A stretch of DNA of 64,000 nt. It comes from Spisula solida (Eukaryota; Mollusca; Bivalvia; Venerida; Mactridae). Below, in pieces: positions 13,317-27,700 of the stretch (the stretch's first letter is position 1; the number at the start of each line of letters is the position of its first letter). Made by a program: the position numbers and the translations under genes. The stretch lies in NCBI GenBank assembly GCA_947247005.1, contig OX365947.1:39822760-39886759 (forward strand), written 5' to 3'. The notes beneath the pieces were generated by a model. That model saw only the letters and a program-made list of their open reading frames with translations, ran no database searches and had not been told where the DNA came from.

Positions 13317-15231
13317 GGGAGGCGATTAAGCCTCTCATTACTACCATTGCCCATTTCTTAATACAAAATTTACCGCCTTTAGGCTGCTATGTGAATCCGC
13401 ATTCAAGTAATTCCAGAAACTGTCAACATTCCCAATACTGCTACATTTGTTTCTCCAAATTTTTTAACTGATTTAAGCCAATCAGCAACATTAGTTTATT
13501 CTAAGATCAAAAATTATTGTGAAACTGTTCGTTAAATCGATATTTTGGCCAAAAAAATCACTAGACCGGCTGATACCGAACTTGTTTCATAGTACGAAAA
13601 TGACGTGTTCATCAAATGTCCCGGCTGTAAAGCTATTTTTAGAAACTTCAGACTACGGTCAAGTGATGGTTTTATCAATGAATCGTATATGGTCTGCAAA
13701 GTACTGTTATGCAATCGTATGGTGTCGCTGTACTAGCTAGCCGCTTTCTATAGCCTGTCTCCCGCTGTGAGGGAAGTGATTGATTACAAGACGGTACTGT
13801 AGAATCTGATAAATAGGCGCGTAGTGTTATTTTAAAGCCATTTTTGTGTGGCGTTTACGCCACACAATGATATTACCACTTTTCAGCTTACGACCAATTT
13901 AACGCATTAGGCCTCGGCAAATAAATAGTTCTATGATTTGAACAATATTACAAGCATGCAACACAGGTTACACGTATCATTGGACCTGATTTGTTTACAT
14001 TACCAACATTTACCTATATTAAGACCAACAATTTTATCAGACTTTTATTTTTAGAGGATTTTTATAGCAAATCATTCCGCAACGGACTATTTTTTTACTA
14101 CCAACGAATGTTCTCACTGGTGGCGGGAATCGAATAGTTCCCACGGTTTTCAATCGTATACTGTAACGTATGTAAATCACTCCGCCGCTGCACATTGCAG
14201 ACGATGACCTAGTTATGTTGTATACAAACATTGATGCTATATATAGCTGGTGGGGGGAACTGAAATAGTTCTACGTACATATCGATCGGCCGATTAACGA
14301 TGTTATCGCGGTAAGCGTTAAACGCACTAGTCAATTTCTACCGTGCTTTATATAAGACCTCATAATTTTCGTATCTATTATCCGATTTTGAATATTTAAA
14401 GCTTGTAATGAAGCAGAGATATATGTCTCTCTTTTAGACAACATTCAACACGATACCCTAATTAGTTAATTCACGGCGACGAGTAAGAATCCGTTCCGCG
14501 TAAAAGTAAGTTTAAAATATCCCGTTTTATACCAAATAAACGGTCGAAAATCATCAATTATTAATTTAATATTCGATCGATTTTGTTCGTTAAAGCTTGT
14601 TTTAAAAACTAATACTTAAAGGTTTTATAAAATGTAAAACTTGTTTTTAAAGCATTAATCGGCCGATCGATATGTGGGAGCGACGCCATGTTTACCCCTT
14701 TTACATACGTTAATATAGAGTGTCATTTAATTAACATGCGTGGTCATACGGAGAATAAACAGTCAGTTATCTTGACACTGGTCGAATTCTCCAAGTCGTT
14801 AAAAATGGTATTTGTAAATATCCCTTCATTGATGCTCAGCAGTTACTTAAGTAAGTTCCAGGTAACTGCTGGTTCTCTTGGTGTCTTTAGCAGCACAAAT
14901 GTTTGAGTAAGGGTGGGCTTATCAGAACTGTGACATAAAATTATGATACAACCTGGATTCGATATTGGATTTAATGGCATCAGTACGCCACACAGGAGTA
15001 CTTTCAGTGCTTTGATTGATATACGCATTCAATACACGTATTACATATAAATTAATATGCACCTTTTAACAATTATTTAGATACCCAACATGCCTATATA
15101 GTCACATATGCCTATTTTGACATCCAAGACATGATCGGCAGTAAGAAAACGAACATTAAACGAGTAAAGTCGGTTTAAGCTTTAGTAGCAGCAACCAGAT
15201 CGCCTCCCAATAATACTCTCAGTGCTTTGAT
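13317..15231. mobile_element. Helentron-like non-autonomous element, copy A (~1.9 kb)
   Basis: Shares its left part (13317-13818) and right part (15027-15231) with the copy at 39047-39721. The left end starts GGGAGGCGATTAAGCCTCTC, itself a hairpin; the inverse ATCGCCTCCC lies at 15199-15208, about 22 bp inside the right end (ACTCTCAGTGCTTTGATT). An inverted repeat terminal on one side and subterminal on the other, with T-rich flanks on both sides, is the architecture of Helitron2/Helentron elements. An internal perfect hairpin with 10-bp arms (TGTGTGGCGT) is at 13845-13866, and a partial repeat of the right-end motif lies at 14999-15019. No Rep/helicase coding is visible. Confidence 0.6.
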
Positions 15232-15681
15232 TTAATATGTATGTACCAAAATCTTAAAAGAATTAAAAACACAAATTTAACGTCAATAGTATAGTATTTT
15301 GGGAAGGTAACGTATTACACGTGGTATTTTGAACAAATTAAGAGTACATGCGGGTATTATAGTTTAAACTATACATGATCATACATTATTAAACCTTCAC
15401 CAGTTTGTCAAAAGAAGACGTAAAGTATAGCTGTACACACAAAATGAAGTTTGAACGATACATAATGCAGTTATATATCTTATATATTGAATACTATTGG
15501 CCACACAATAAAGCTATAATTACAGTTTTGCCAGGTGTATATCATAATAAGGTTTATATTTTGAGCCAAGGCCTTGATTGGATGATATCAATTAACACTG
15601 ATTTTTAAATTGCAGAGAGTTACCTTCTGTGTTACTTATACCAGTGACTGTTGCAGCCAATGGCATAATTTAAGTGACAAA

Positions 15682-15790
15682 ATGGTGAAGCTCATTTGGA
15701 GTACATGTATTCTAACGTGTTGTTTTATCACATGGACATATGCTGGAACAGACAGTTCCTTAGTTATAGACGGTGATGTGATCATAGCAG
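15682..15790 (+). CDS. VFT receptor exon 1: signal peptide
   Basis: The exon starts MVKLIWSTCILTCCFITWTY, a typical signal peptide with likely cleavage after the following Ala. It ends in phase 1 at GCAG/gtaaac and joins exon 2 to give DGDVIIAGMFGLQ, which matches the first strand of a VFT. The ATG at 15682 is the first in frame after a stop and places the hydrophobic core correctly. Any 5' UTR exon or promoter was not identified. Confidence 0.75.
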
Positions 15791-18700
15791 GTAAACTCCA
15801 CTTCGCAGGCTAACAAAATAAGGTCGTATAAGTCAAAGATCTAAACCCATTATTATCAGATCTTTGTATAAGTGCAATTTGCCATTTTAGGAAAAACAAG
15901 ATAAACTGTCTGATAACAAATCTTTACTAAGGGAAAATTAAGCCGTTTCTACTTCAGTTTGGTCCCCAGGACCTCTTCCAATTTTTGATGAAAAAGGCTA
16001 ATAAGAAGCACTTTGTGATGCAGATTTCGAATATGCATGGGTCTTTAAATACCTTACTCTTCTAGTAGGTCAATTTATAACTTCCTGTTAAGGTACGGAA
16101 AAGTCGTTTGAATGTAATGCAACACGTTGACGTTTGATATTAGCATAATGATTGTTGTTCAGATTACAAATATAAAACATGTTATATACGTTAATTGTAT
16201 AACACTTATATCATTTAGCCAGATAGCTGAACTCTGCATCGTGAAAACGGATCTTTTAAATCTGATAAATTAATTCAGGTATTGAAATCTAAATACAAAT
16301 GTACAAATACATTAAACGGCTTTTAGTGTGTTAGTAAAGACCTGAATAATATTTGGGTTACCAATCACCCGGGCGCCGGACGATGTCCATACATTCGATC
16401 AATCGTAACTACTCGGGTCTTTCCGCCATCCGAGGGACACGGGTCCCGGTTAACATCCGATATGCCCGATGTCTACATCGCCGGACAATGATCGACATTG
16501 AATCAATTAAGGATGTCGGAACGGCATCGTTCGATCGTACGATGTCAGTCAGTCAGTCGTCGGTAGGACGTCGGCCGGTCATCCGGGAGAGTCACCAACA
16601 AATTTGTTTGTCGCTAAGCTACTCCTTTGTCATAGAACGTATCAGATTAAATATGTAACCAAAGGTATAAAGCAGCAACATAGCATAAATATTATAAAGA
16701 CCATCGGGTATAGATGGACCATTTTCTCAATATATAATAATTCAATTCTGATTAAACAGGGATGTTTGGACTGCAGACTGCAGAAGCTGGTGTTTGTGGT
16801 GAGGTAGATGTACCTTCAGTTATGTCGATGGAAGCGATCAGATGGTACATAAATACAATAAATACCGAAAATATTTTTCCGTTCAAAGTTGGTAAGTAAC
16901 GTTACTTAGTTTGAGTGAAATTTTAAACTTTTATCATAGTTTACGATGGAAAACAGTGCAATACTGTATAGATAAACCACAATCGCTCGGGCGTAACTGT
17001 ACTTTTAATAATGAAACAATCCGGGTAAAAGGGGTGTATTCGGAATATACACAATTATTTAAAAACCGTATCTTAAATCGTCCTCCATGACGCAGTAGGC
17101 TAACCTACTACTTATTAATCTAAATATATGTTTTGCTCGAGTTCGAATCCCACCCATTTTGAATATTTTTTTAAATTTTGCTAGATAAAACATGCGCGTG
17201 CACGTCTATTTTACTGATACTTCTAAAAACAATCTATTTCCTTTGTATTTTAATTCTTAAAAACATTCCCACGTCAAGACTGTTGAACAGAAATATCGGT
17301 CAACGGTCACCCAAACTGTGCTCCTTATATAACCAGAGAAAACGCTTATTGATTTTGACGTTTCTACAGAATATTCTTAGAGTGGTGATTCCAGCGAAAC
17401 CAATGATGAAAATAGTTTGTAATTCAACCCGATTGTCATCTGAGCAATAAATACTAATAATATCCAGGGCGGACTAAAATCATAAAATAAACTAAACAAA
17501 GCAAATTTGTATTAAACCTAAAACATAATTTTATTCTTCATTAAGTAATAAAATATATTTTAAAAAACTCATGTATTATGATAATACAATTATTGAAAAA
17601 GAGTTTAGCAGCGGACTCGAACACACAACCCATATAAAAAGTATGCGAAAGTTCCCAAGTATAGATCATCTTAACCATTAGGCCACGCTGTCAACTTGAA
17701 AGTTAACGTGAATTTTTAATATAATTATATCCATAATCTTTCAGAAAAATAACGGTAAATATCGTTTCAACCTTAGCAAATGAACTCGTCCTAGGGTCAT
17801 ATTTCGAAGGTCGTTGTACATCTAATAATAGTGTACTCGAAAAGCGTACGATAACTGTAATACTGCACTAGGTGCGGATTGTTGACCACGCTCTCAGTTA
17901 TTCTAGATTTTTTTAAATTTCTTAATTAACAGATAATGTATCAGAAAGCGGCTTTAGTGGTTAATGTATTTATTCCCCCCTGTCTTTTTAACCGATGGAT
18001 ATTATGTTGAAAACAATAGAATTTAATGTGTTTCGATAGTACATGTTTTCTATACAAGTGACAGACCTAAATAAACAATCAGTAAGCTCAACTAAATAAT
18101 ATATTTGCATATTATTATTGTATAATGTTTCAATAGGTAAATAATTATCCTTGCTAAAATATATAATTATCTGATTTCTGCTAGAACCTTTTCTTGTTAT
18201 GATGGTGTAATGTTACATATTTATCGTCCGCTCAACATTGACAAATGAACCTAAACCCATACCTTGCATAATCAAGTCACGCTTAAATAAATGTTTTATT
18301 TGACGGTATTTATGATATACGTTTTTATAAAAAGAATACAATTGTTACTGCGTAGTACAAATGATCTTCGAAAGTCTGATCAATTGTATGCGTAAATACT
18401 TCACGAGTACTTCGTATTTGATAAACGTTGTGAAACCTGGTATTTATTAGATATGCATATTTGTGTTATTATGTGGGAGTAATCAGTTTGTCGCAAAATA
18501 AAGACACTATCCAATATCAAATGAATTATCTTTACGAAACAATGCTTTATTGTTGTGAAGCTCTGTAGTCCCCTAGCGCATGGATGACCTATTCGTCACT
18601 TCTTAGGCCTGTTTACTATATTATATCTCGTACATATAATGCAAGTATACTTAACAAACCTAAGTTATGATATGGTTACCTATGCCCCCTCCCCCAGCAT

Positions 18701-21700
18701 ATTTACATGTGCTTCTTTACATCGGCCCTGTGCCAGAGAGGTCAGAAAATCAACTTTGTTGTCAAAAGCACATTCTTGTGCATGAAAATATATAGACGAT
18801 CACGAGTTAACGCAATGATATAGCATTGCCTTTGTATTGTTTCATTTGTTCAAACTAAGGTGGAGCGTAGATCTGGGGGTACTTGTTCAGATGAACAATG
18901 TTTAAATACAAAAGACTACGACATCCATGTCATTTGTCTGCATTTTATAAGATTTGCCGCCATGTCATATTTGTCTTCATTGTATAAGATTTGCCGTCAT
19001 GTCATATTTGTCTTCATTGTATAAGATTTGCCGCCATGTCAAATTTGTCTTCATTGTATAAGATTTGCCGCCATGTCATATTTGTCTTCATTGTATAAGA
19101 TTTGCCGCCATGTCATATTTGTCTTCATTGTACAAGATTTGCCGCCATGTCATATTTGTATTCATTGTACAAGATTTGCCGCCATGTCATATTTGTCTTC
19201 ATTATACAAGATTTGCCGCCAAGTCATATTTGTCTTCATTGTATAAGATTTGCCGCCATGTCATATTTGTCTTCATTGTATAAACTTTTCCGGTTACATT
19301 AACATGACAATTTCAGGATTCCGATCTTACAAAACTTGTGCAAGCACAGATGTTGCTAGAGCACACGCAGTAGATATTCTTGAACGTTATCACCGGATAC
19401 AATCTACATGCTCTAACACAGAGGACGACTTTCTTGTCGGTAAACATTTTACTTCTTCTTCTTCTTCTTCTTGTACCGTGTGCATCGCTCCTCTCTCTGG
19501 AGCATTGTCGCATAAAGGTGAATGTGTACATATGCATGAGGGGAAAACAAAGTGAACTTATGATAAAAATAGTTGTTTAAAACGGGGCTAAAACGTGCTG
19601 CTCCAGAGTTACTGCAAAGGCGCAAAAATCCTAGCCTAAAATACTTCCAAAGGATGGGGCAGAAATTTTGTAAGTCATGGTTTACAAATAGTTAGAGTGT
19701 GCTCTTTAAGCATTTGGTTACTCATAGCTTATCATTTACAACACCGTTTATACCGTTTGTTTGCATGGCATCGTACGTTGCATTATCATGCTGTAGTGAA
19801 AGACATTTATACTTTTGATTATTTCGGATGTCACATGCTATTCGGCTATTACTACATTGGTATATTGTACAGGTTTGATTGGTCCCGAGTTAAGCTCCGA
19901 GTCTACCGTCGTCTCATCAGTGTTAAGTTCTCAACCATCACTGGACAGGTTTCTACAGATAAGCTATTCATCAACATCTACAGAACTCAATGATAGACAG
20001 ATGTATCCAAATTATTACAGAGTCATACCAGATGACGACACACAGATAAAGGTACATTATTATGTTTGTTCGATTGCACTTTGGCTGTATCGAGCTTCCT
20101 GTTTATCTCAAGCATTTTACCTTTTGCGATTACTCTTGACGATAGCGAAGTTATACTATATACATTTTGTATATGTACATGCATACAATTGTATGTATTT
20201 CTAATGTATTGACCTTTTATCATAGTATGCATGTTTTTGTTCACACAGTCATATCCGATCCCTTTGTCGTATATCGTAGGGATTTCAAACTTTTCTAGCA
20301 GTTTCTACATTACACACTTATACATACATGTCGTACTGTACGTTTCCCACATCTAAATATCTTATTTCTATACTATTATCAATGTAATTACATTTCTAGC
20401 TCACCTGTCACCTGTGAGCTTTTGTGATCACTCTTCGTACGTCGTCCGTCCGTCAACTTTTGCTTGTGTAGACACTAGAGGTCACAATTTTGGCTTAGTC
20501 TTTATGAATCTATGTCACGATGGTCATCTCAACAAAAGCTAGGTAAAGTGGGATATTGGGTCACCTGGGCCAGAACTAGGTCACTAGGTCAAATCACAGG
20601 GCTTGCATGCACTGCTACAACAGGTAAGCGACCTAGGGCCCTTTGGGCCCTCTTGTTGTGTACGATGTATGAGTCTTGGTTTTATTTATAGGCAATGGTC
20701 GAACTTATGGTGGGGCTAGAATGGAACCGTGTATCTATATTATTTGAGAATGACGCATATGGTCGTGTTGGTGCTGAAGCATTACAGAGATTAGCACAAG
20801 AAAATAACATCTGTGTATCTAGAAGCGATGCTATCAATATTGATAGTTCGAGGCGGGTAGATGTAAATGACGTAAAGCGCATACTTGAAGATATGATAAT
20901 TCAGTCACCACATATAACGGGTGTTGTGTATGTTGGAAGTAAGACAGTTGCCAACACCATATTTCGTATAGTAGAGAAACAGGATTATAAGAACGTGCCA
21001 ATATTCCTTCTCTCAGAATCGATCCAGCTACAGAAAAGTGTGTTTTATTCCACTGACGGATCGGAGCTTAGAAAACCCAGAGGAGCAATGACTGTGTCCC
21101 CTCCTATGTTAAACACACCAATATCTAACAACTTCTGGGATTATATCAGGACCATGCTAACTGACACACAAACTTTCCAAAATGCTTCTCAGATCAACCC
21201 GCATTTGGCTCAGGTTGCTACTAGATACAATAAAAGATGCAGCGCTAGTTCCTCTAACTGTTATCCCTTAACACAATCAGAAGTAAACACCTTGATATCA
21301 GACCGGTCTCCTTACGTACAGTATGCGCTTTTAGCAGCTATGACAATGGTCGAGGCTTTACTTAAGACTTATAACACACAGTGTACAACATGTCTTTTGG
21401 ACGGATTTATGACTAACTTTAAACCTAGTGATATGCTGGACGCCATGGATGGATTATCTTTTACCTTCGATACCACAGCAGGTTCATTTATGGGGTCCAC
21501 ACCTAACATACAGTTAACAAGTGCTGCTAGCTTATATGAAGTATACAACTATAGGACCAAGGTTGATGATAACACGAAGTTCCAGTTTGTCCACGTGAGT
21601 ATCTGTTGGAACTTGGTCATTCAGCATAGGCATTCAGCTTTTTGATTGCTGAAACTAGTTCATTCAGCTTTTCGACAGCTTGGACTTAGGCGGACCATTT

Positions 21701-24700
21701 CCTTGTTCAGTTGTGCATTGTGTCTTGTATGTGTTTTTATGTTTTCTGTGCTCGGCTGGTTAAGTTGAGTGCTGCCTTCCCTGTCTGACTTAATACAATG
21801 TATTAATTATCTTTTTGGAATACACAGAAAGATGGCATAAAAAAAGAAAAAAGAAAAGTACTACATGTAGTCACAAGGACAGACATAAACATGACCAAGA
21901 AAAATAAAAATGAGCTTGCTATATATAAGTATGGTATGCTTTGTTTAGATACACTTATTGTATATGAAACATGTTTATTTGTTGTAAAGGTTGGTAACCT
22001 GTCCAAGGACGAGATGTCACTTCAAAGGGAGGTAATCAGAGATTACGATGCCGGTACGCTAGAAATGTCATATCCAGATTTAAGACGAGGGACCTGTCCG
22101 GAATTGGAGAAATGTACAGAATGTATACCGAGTGATTTAACAGAAACCCTTTTTCACATCCCAGGAGACTTTTATGTCATTGGTAATATATTTCATTATG
22201 AGGTTCAATATAAAGGTTTTGTTTATTATTGTGTCACCCTAGGGCCAACCAACTTGACTTACCGTATAAGACACCTTTCTGTCATGCCCGCAGTACCTCC
22301 CAAATTCATTCTCCTATTGCCGGACGCCTGCAGAGATGGGTCTACGGTAACCATTTTTTAACTAGCTTGCGGCTCACCAAACGACCGCATCAGTTCTAAC
22401 CCAGCTTTTGCCGGGATTCGAACCTTCGATCACCCGCTTCCAAGGCGGACGCCCTAACCACTTGGCCACTGTCGCGGTATCATATTGATTTGGTACATAC
22501 GTATGCAAATGCAAATACAGTTCGGAGATATATATGATGGGCTTTTTTAGAAATCAGTGTAACACTCCGCCACGACGACCGGTTAATCATTGCTAGTGTC
22601 GAACAAGACGACTAGTAAAACTTGGAACATTCAGTAAATGTATCAGAAGTTGAATGGAAAGTGACGTTGCATCCTTTTTGCGTTGTTATCAGAAACAAAC
22701 AAGTGCTTTTCTAATAATGCTTTTCTATAATGCTTACAGTTTTTGTTATACCGAGCAAAAAAGTTCATTGTCACCATATATGATACTTGAGTCTTGTACA
22801 CAAGTAATTGTTATCTATATCATTAATAAAACTAAATCACAGACTTTAAACAATGTTTTCAGAATATGCGCAGAAATATGCGCATTATCAAGTGTGACAT
22901 TCGTCCTTAATGTGTCCATAAGGTTCACTCTAAAAGCGAGATAACACCAAATAAATTTTTGCTGACGTAATGTATCATGAAAATGAAATGTCCCCATCAT
23001 GATACGTGGAAGGGTTGGCCCTATTAGAAAATAATTTGACCGACTTAACTCAGTTGCTTAAAACATGCTTTTACATGTTGAAAAATGTTGTTTGTTCAGG
23101 GTTTGCTTCAATAAACAACCGAGCTATCCCGGGTCCCATAGGATGTGGTACAGTTCGAACACGACATGGGTATCAGATGTTTCTATCCCTTAAGGTACGT
23201 ATTGATATAAAAACTTGCGCATCCTGTTTGGGGTTGATGCGATAACCAGTGGACTGATGGGCTCGTACTTTGTGTTTCTAGGCAATGACGATGTACAGTA
23301 TGGGTGGGAATCCCACTGTATATACAGGGTGTTAAAAATGTTTGAGTTTCAATACTTTATTTTTCTGACCTCAGAAGTCTGTAAAATTGTCAGGTTGAAA
23401 TCGAGAGGATTCCACCATTGTTCCAATCTTTCTGGCATTAAATGAAGCTATTAGAGTAAGAAAATTAGATTGTCTACTCCGTTCATAGCTCAAATAAAAT
23501 TGTAGATGAATTTACATTTTGAGAACGAATTGTTTGAACACCCTGTATATCGTAGGTACAAACTACTTATTTCACATCCCCGCTATGTGTGCCGTGTGGG
23601 GGCGTTAAAACGTCTCGTCATATATGTATACGTTCAGTGTTGTTATCCTCATACCAACCCCTTACTGGTGTGATGTGATGATAAACGTAGTTACGTTGAT
23701 ACTGATTATTTGTGCAGCTTCTTTTGGGGTTGTTCAATAGCCGAACAGGTTAGTGTTTCCTTCTTTACATAGCTAGGCGTTCTGTTGATGCACCTATTCG
23801 CCTGTCAAATGAATTTCGATATTTTGAATTCGGCGTTTCCAATCTTCTATTATTGCATCTACATTTGTATTTTTGTTTTTACTATGTTTGACTCTTGAGT
23901 CTACTTTGACAGTCTGGAAAGTGTGCGTTATGGTTAATTTGTTTTCAGTTTGGTCTGGCTGAGTTCAAGTCAAGAAGAACATACGCTCAGTATAAAGACA
24001 TGTTTGACAATAATACTATCGGACTGATTGTCATCAATAGCTGTAACAATGAACTAGAAATAGTGAGACGCATACTAGATCTACATAGTCAAGGATTACC
24101 ACTACCAGATGGCAAACATATTGACTTGACTGGTCGAATTTTAGGTAAAGTGTTAATACAAACCATACCACACTTGATCGTGTATTCACATTTCCCCTAT
24201 AATAATAAGTTTGGATTCAAGCTCATACTGTACAGTGCCATCGCCTGACAATGCGAAGTTAGAAATTATTAGACCAGTCGGTTATCACAACAACCCCCAA
24301 AAGGGATGCTTAAATAACTAGCATCAATATAAATGCATCCACATATCAACCCATACTGGTGTAATAGGATGCAATATTTTTAATGATGCTGGTTATTTAA
24401 GCATCCCTTTTGGGGGTTGTTGTGATAACCGACTGGTCTAATACTTTCTGACTTCGAATTGTAAAGCGATGGCACTGTACAGTATATATCAGAAACCAGG
24501 AAAAGTAAATGCCACCATAGAAGGTTCGCTGATTGCAATAAACATATGTACAGTACGATGTATGTGTCAATACAAGCTTGTTGTTGATGGCCTCGGTAAT
24601 ATGCTAGACATTCTAACGTGAATGAAAAACATAAAACGCAAAGAACATGATGTAGGCTGTGTTTTGGTGTTAACCATGGTAACCATAGTTCAACTAGAGA

Positions 24701-27700
24701 CCGCGAAAACCTTCAGTGGTTTAACAATGGTCGAGCCAACGCTAGGTCGCTTTTATTCTTGTTTCATCAGCGCCATTTTGAAACAACACAAAAAGTATGG
24801 GTTTAGGCGCTTGGATACACTAGACATGTGCAGATAACCGAACCAGACCAGACTATAATTAGCACCGAAACCCAGCCTTAGATATGGCATATCATGTGCT
24901 TTGGGATTTGATATACCGGTACTGTCACGTGATGTTTTAAATAATGTGACCTTAATTATTATGGTGACATCATTCATGACATTCTTCCCGATTTAAAGCC
25001 GTTCCAAAAACATTATAATAGTAGGCTAAAACAAATGCCATGTTACTTTGTATAACCATAATCATATAAACGTTAAAAGGATAAAAGTTGTGCTTACAAC
25101 GCGGTGTTTCATGGCATTGGCCAGTGCTGCCATTAATACAGAATGGGTTTTCATAGTCAGTGTGGACATACCACATGATATGTGACGTAATTTGTTGCTA
25201 ACACGGCATAGTAGTGGACAGCAGTTAGGTCGGGTTCGAGCAAAAGATGAAAATCGGTCAAATAAAACAATACTTTAACGGTTGTTTTTGAGTTGGCAGA
25301 TTTCCTGTTGGGATGTTAGCCAAACATTATGCCACTTGTAATGTCCACACATATAATACAAGTATTAATGGAAATGTTGGGTCTATTTAAGGTTATATTG
25401 GCGGACAGTCAACAGACGTGAGTGAACCAGCTGCAGTACAACTTACTAAACTGAACTTTGTACAGATAAGTTACTCGTCAACAAACCCAGTGTTAAGTAA
25501 TAAAGACGTGTATCCGTATTTCATGCGTATAATCACACCAGACAACGTACAAGCTAAGGCAATGATAGACATAGTGATAGGTAAGTTGTGATACTTAAAG
25601 CTACAATAACATTTATTTTGGTCTTTCAATTTTTAATAGATCTACCCATAACGTCTTATGTGGGTATAAAACCAAATGGTTATCGCCAATGTCTATTTCA
25701 TCTGTCAAAAAACAAAAACACACCATGTTTCGTTGTTAAAATTTATACTCGATATCTGGCATAATTGCCGAGGAGCTTTTCTGAAGCTTTCCATGAGCAT
25801 ATCAAACAACCAAACTGTGCTAAACGTTTCCTTTGGTCAATGATTGTTTTAAGATTATACGTCTAAAAACATGATATCGAACATTATTGGTTAAATGACT
25901 ATTATAATTTATGGCGGGTGCAAATTTATAAAAATTTATCACCGATATACAATAAATATTGGTTGGTTTGGCTTTAAACACCTCTCATTGATAAGTTTAA
26001 GTCAAAGGTTTAAATCAAAATGTTTCGTAAATATTTTCAGGTTACTAGTTTCATTACCAGCGTAAATTCTGAAATTTTGCATAGACATTTATATGCCTTT
26101 ATTCTAGCTGCATTATGGGAACGTCACGTGGAAGATTCTCCTTAAGGGGTAAATCGACAGCGCTCATTTTTCTGTATAGAACTATAATTGGAAAAATTAT
26201 GTAAAAACATTGTTTTTTTCTTAATAACGCAAAAACTAGCCAAGCAAACTCTTAGGCATCTTACTTGTATATTAGTTGCGTTTCTTCTTTCAGCACTAGG
26301 TGGTAAATATATACAATTAATGTACAGTGAAGGAGCTTATGGAGAGGGCGGCAGAGATGCGGTCGTCAAAGAGGCAAAAGAGAAATATGTTTGCATCGCA
26401 CAGGAAACCAAAGTATTGGAAAGTGATACATATTATGAGTATTATGAAATTATGAGAAAGAAGCCACACGCGAAAATTGTTATAATATTTCTAAGATCGC
26501 ATGTAGTGAGGCCATTTCTTCGGGATGTTACCATCAGTCAAATGGAAGTCGGGGAATTCCAGTTTGTTGGCTCTGAGGCTTGGGGTACGAATGGAGAAGT
26601 GTTGGAATACGATATAACAAAGGGTGCATTAATTGTATCCGTTGAAATGGACAAAAATCAAGATCTTGAAGAACACCTCCAAGGTATGTTAACATGTCTG
26701 CATATTTCTAGTGTAATATTTCTAGGTCAAGTTGTCAAGGGACAGCACTACAAACTGATACTTCGAAGGTCACAAAGACCACATTTTTATTAGTTCACGA
26801 TGAACGAGATGGAATTTGGGCCTTCACAATTGCCGAAATAACAGTAACTGGTTAGTAACATACAGAACTGTCACCATGAATGATTAATATAAGTTGTTTG
26901 AATTTGTTCCCCCCTCCCAAAAATGCAAAAGAAATGAGTCTAAGCGAAAAGGTTTTTTGGGAAAATTATGTTATTTTTACTTTAGCTAACCATGCATGAC
27001 ATCAACGTGTTTAGAAGTTGTTGGATGTATGCAATTTCTGTTTAAGGCCAAGTGTCGTCCTTTCGTGAATCTAACCCCTGGTTGTTAGAGTACATTCAGA
27101 GTCGACAGGATTGTTACTTTAGATGGAGTTTTGACAAGAGTTTCAGCAAGCCATGTGCATCTGATAATTTACCGACGAGTGACTTAGAATTTGAATCGGA
27201 CCCCTGGTGTATTTTTGTTTTTAATACAATACTTTCGTTTCTCAAAGGTAAGTGCTGTCGAGATGCAAGTTTCATCTCTAAAGTTCGACTATGATATTAT
27301 AAGTAATATTATTATTATGAGTTATACTGCACTACCTCTCGTATCACTTGTACAGTTAAAGATTGTCGGCGAGTATTCGAGGTACATCGATGGAATTCGG
27401 TACACGACCAGGTTGTGGGAAGCGCCGGTGTGGTCAAGGTTTCTGTTTCTAACAATAGAAAGTCTCTTCACGTTTAAGTTCTATGGCGAGTGTTTCTGCC
27501 GCTCGATGTACACTAATGAAATAAATACAGCTTCTGTGAATATGTGGACTAGGATTGAAATTCGGGCCGATGTGACCAAGGTCAAGGTCACTGTTACCGT
27601 CTAAAAGTAGAAAGTCAGTTTCGCTAGTATTTAGTTTAGAAATGAGACAGTGTGATGAATGTGGCTCTACAGAGGTTGTACTTAATTTTGAAGGTTCAGC

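Noticed and set aside
15405..15608. Upstream coding exon of the receptor
   Set aside because: The frame shows no family signal and exon 1 already provides a convincing signal peptide start.
19028..19302. Open frames in the 37-bp array (PPCHICLHC repeats)
   Set aside because: Repeat artefact in an intron; the same peptide appears shifted in three frames.
22409..22477. A functional reverse-strand tRNA
   Set aside because: The acceptor stem does not pair, so a SINE head or pseudogene is likelier.
27357..27604. Possible extra receptor exon (LKIVGEYSRYIDGIRYTTRL) in intron 11
   Set aside because: In the phase needed it meets a stop, and its end (TGACCAAGGTCAAGGTCAC) matches a common repeat block; direct joining of exons 11 and 12 fits the family.
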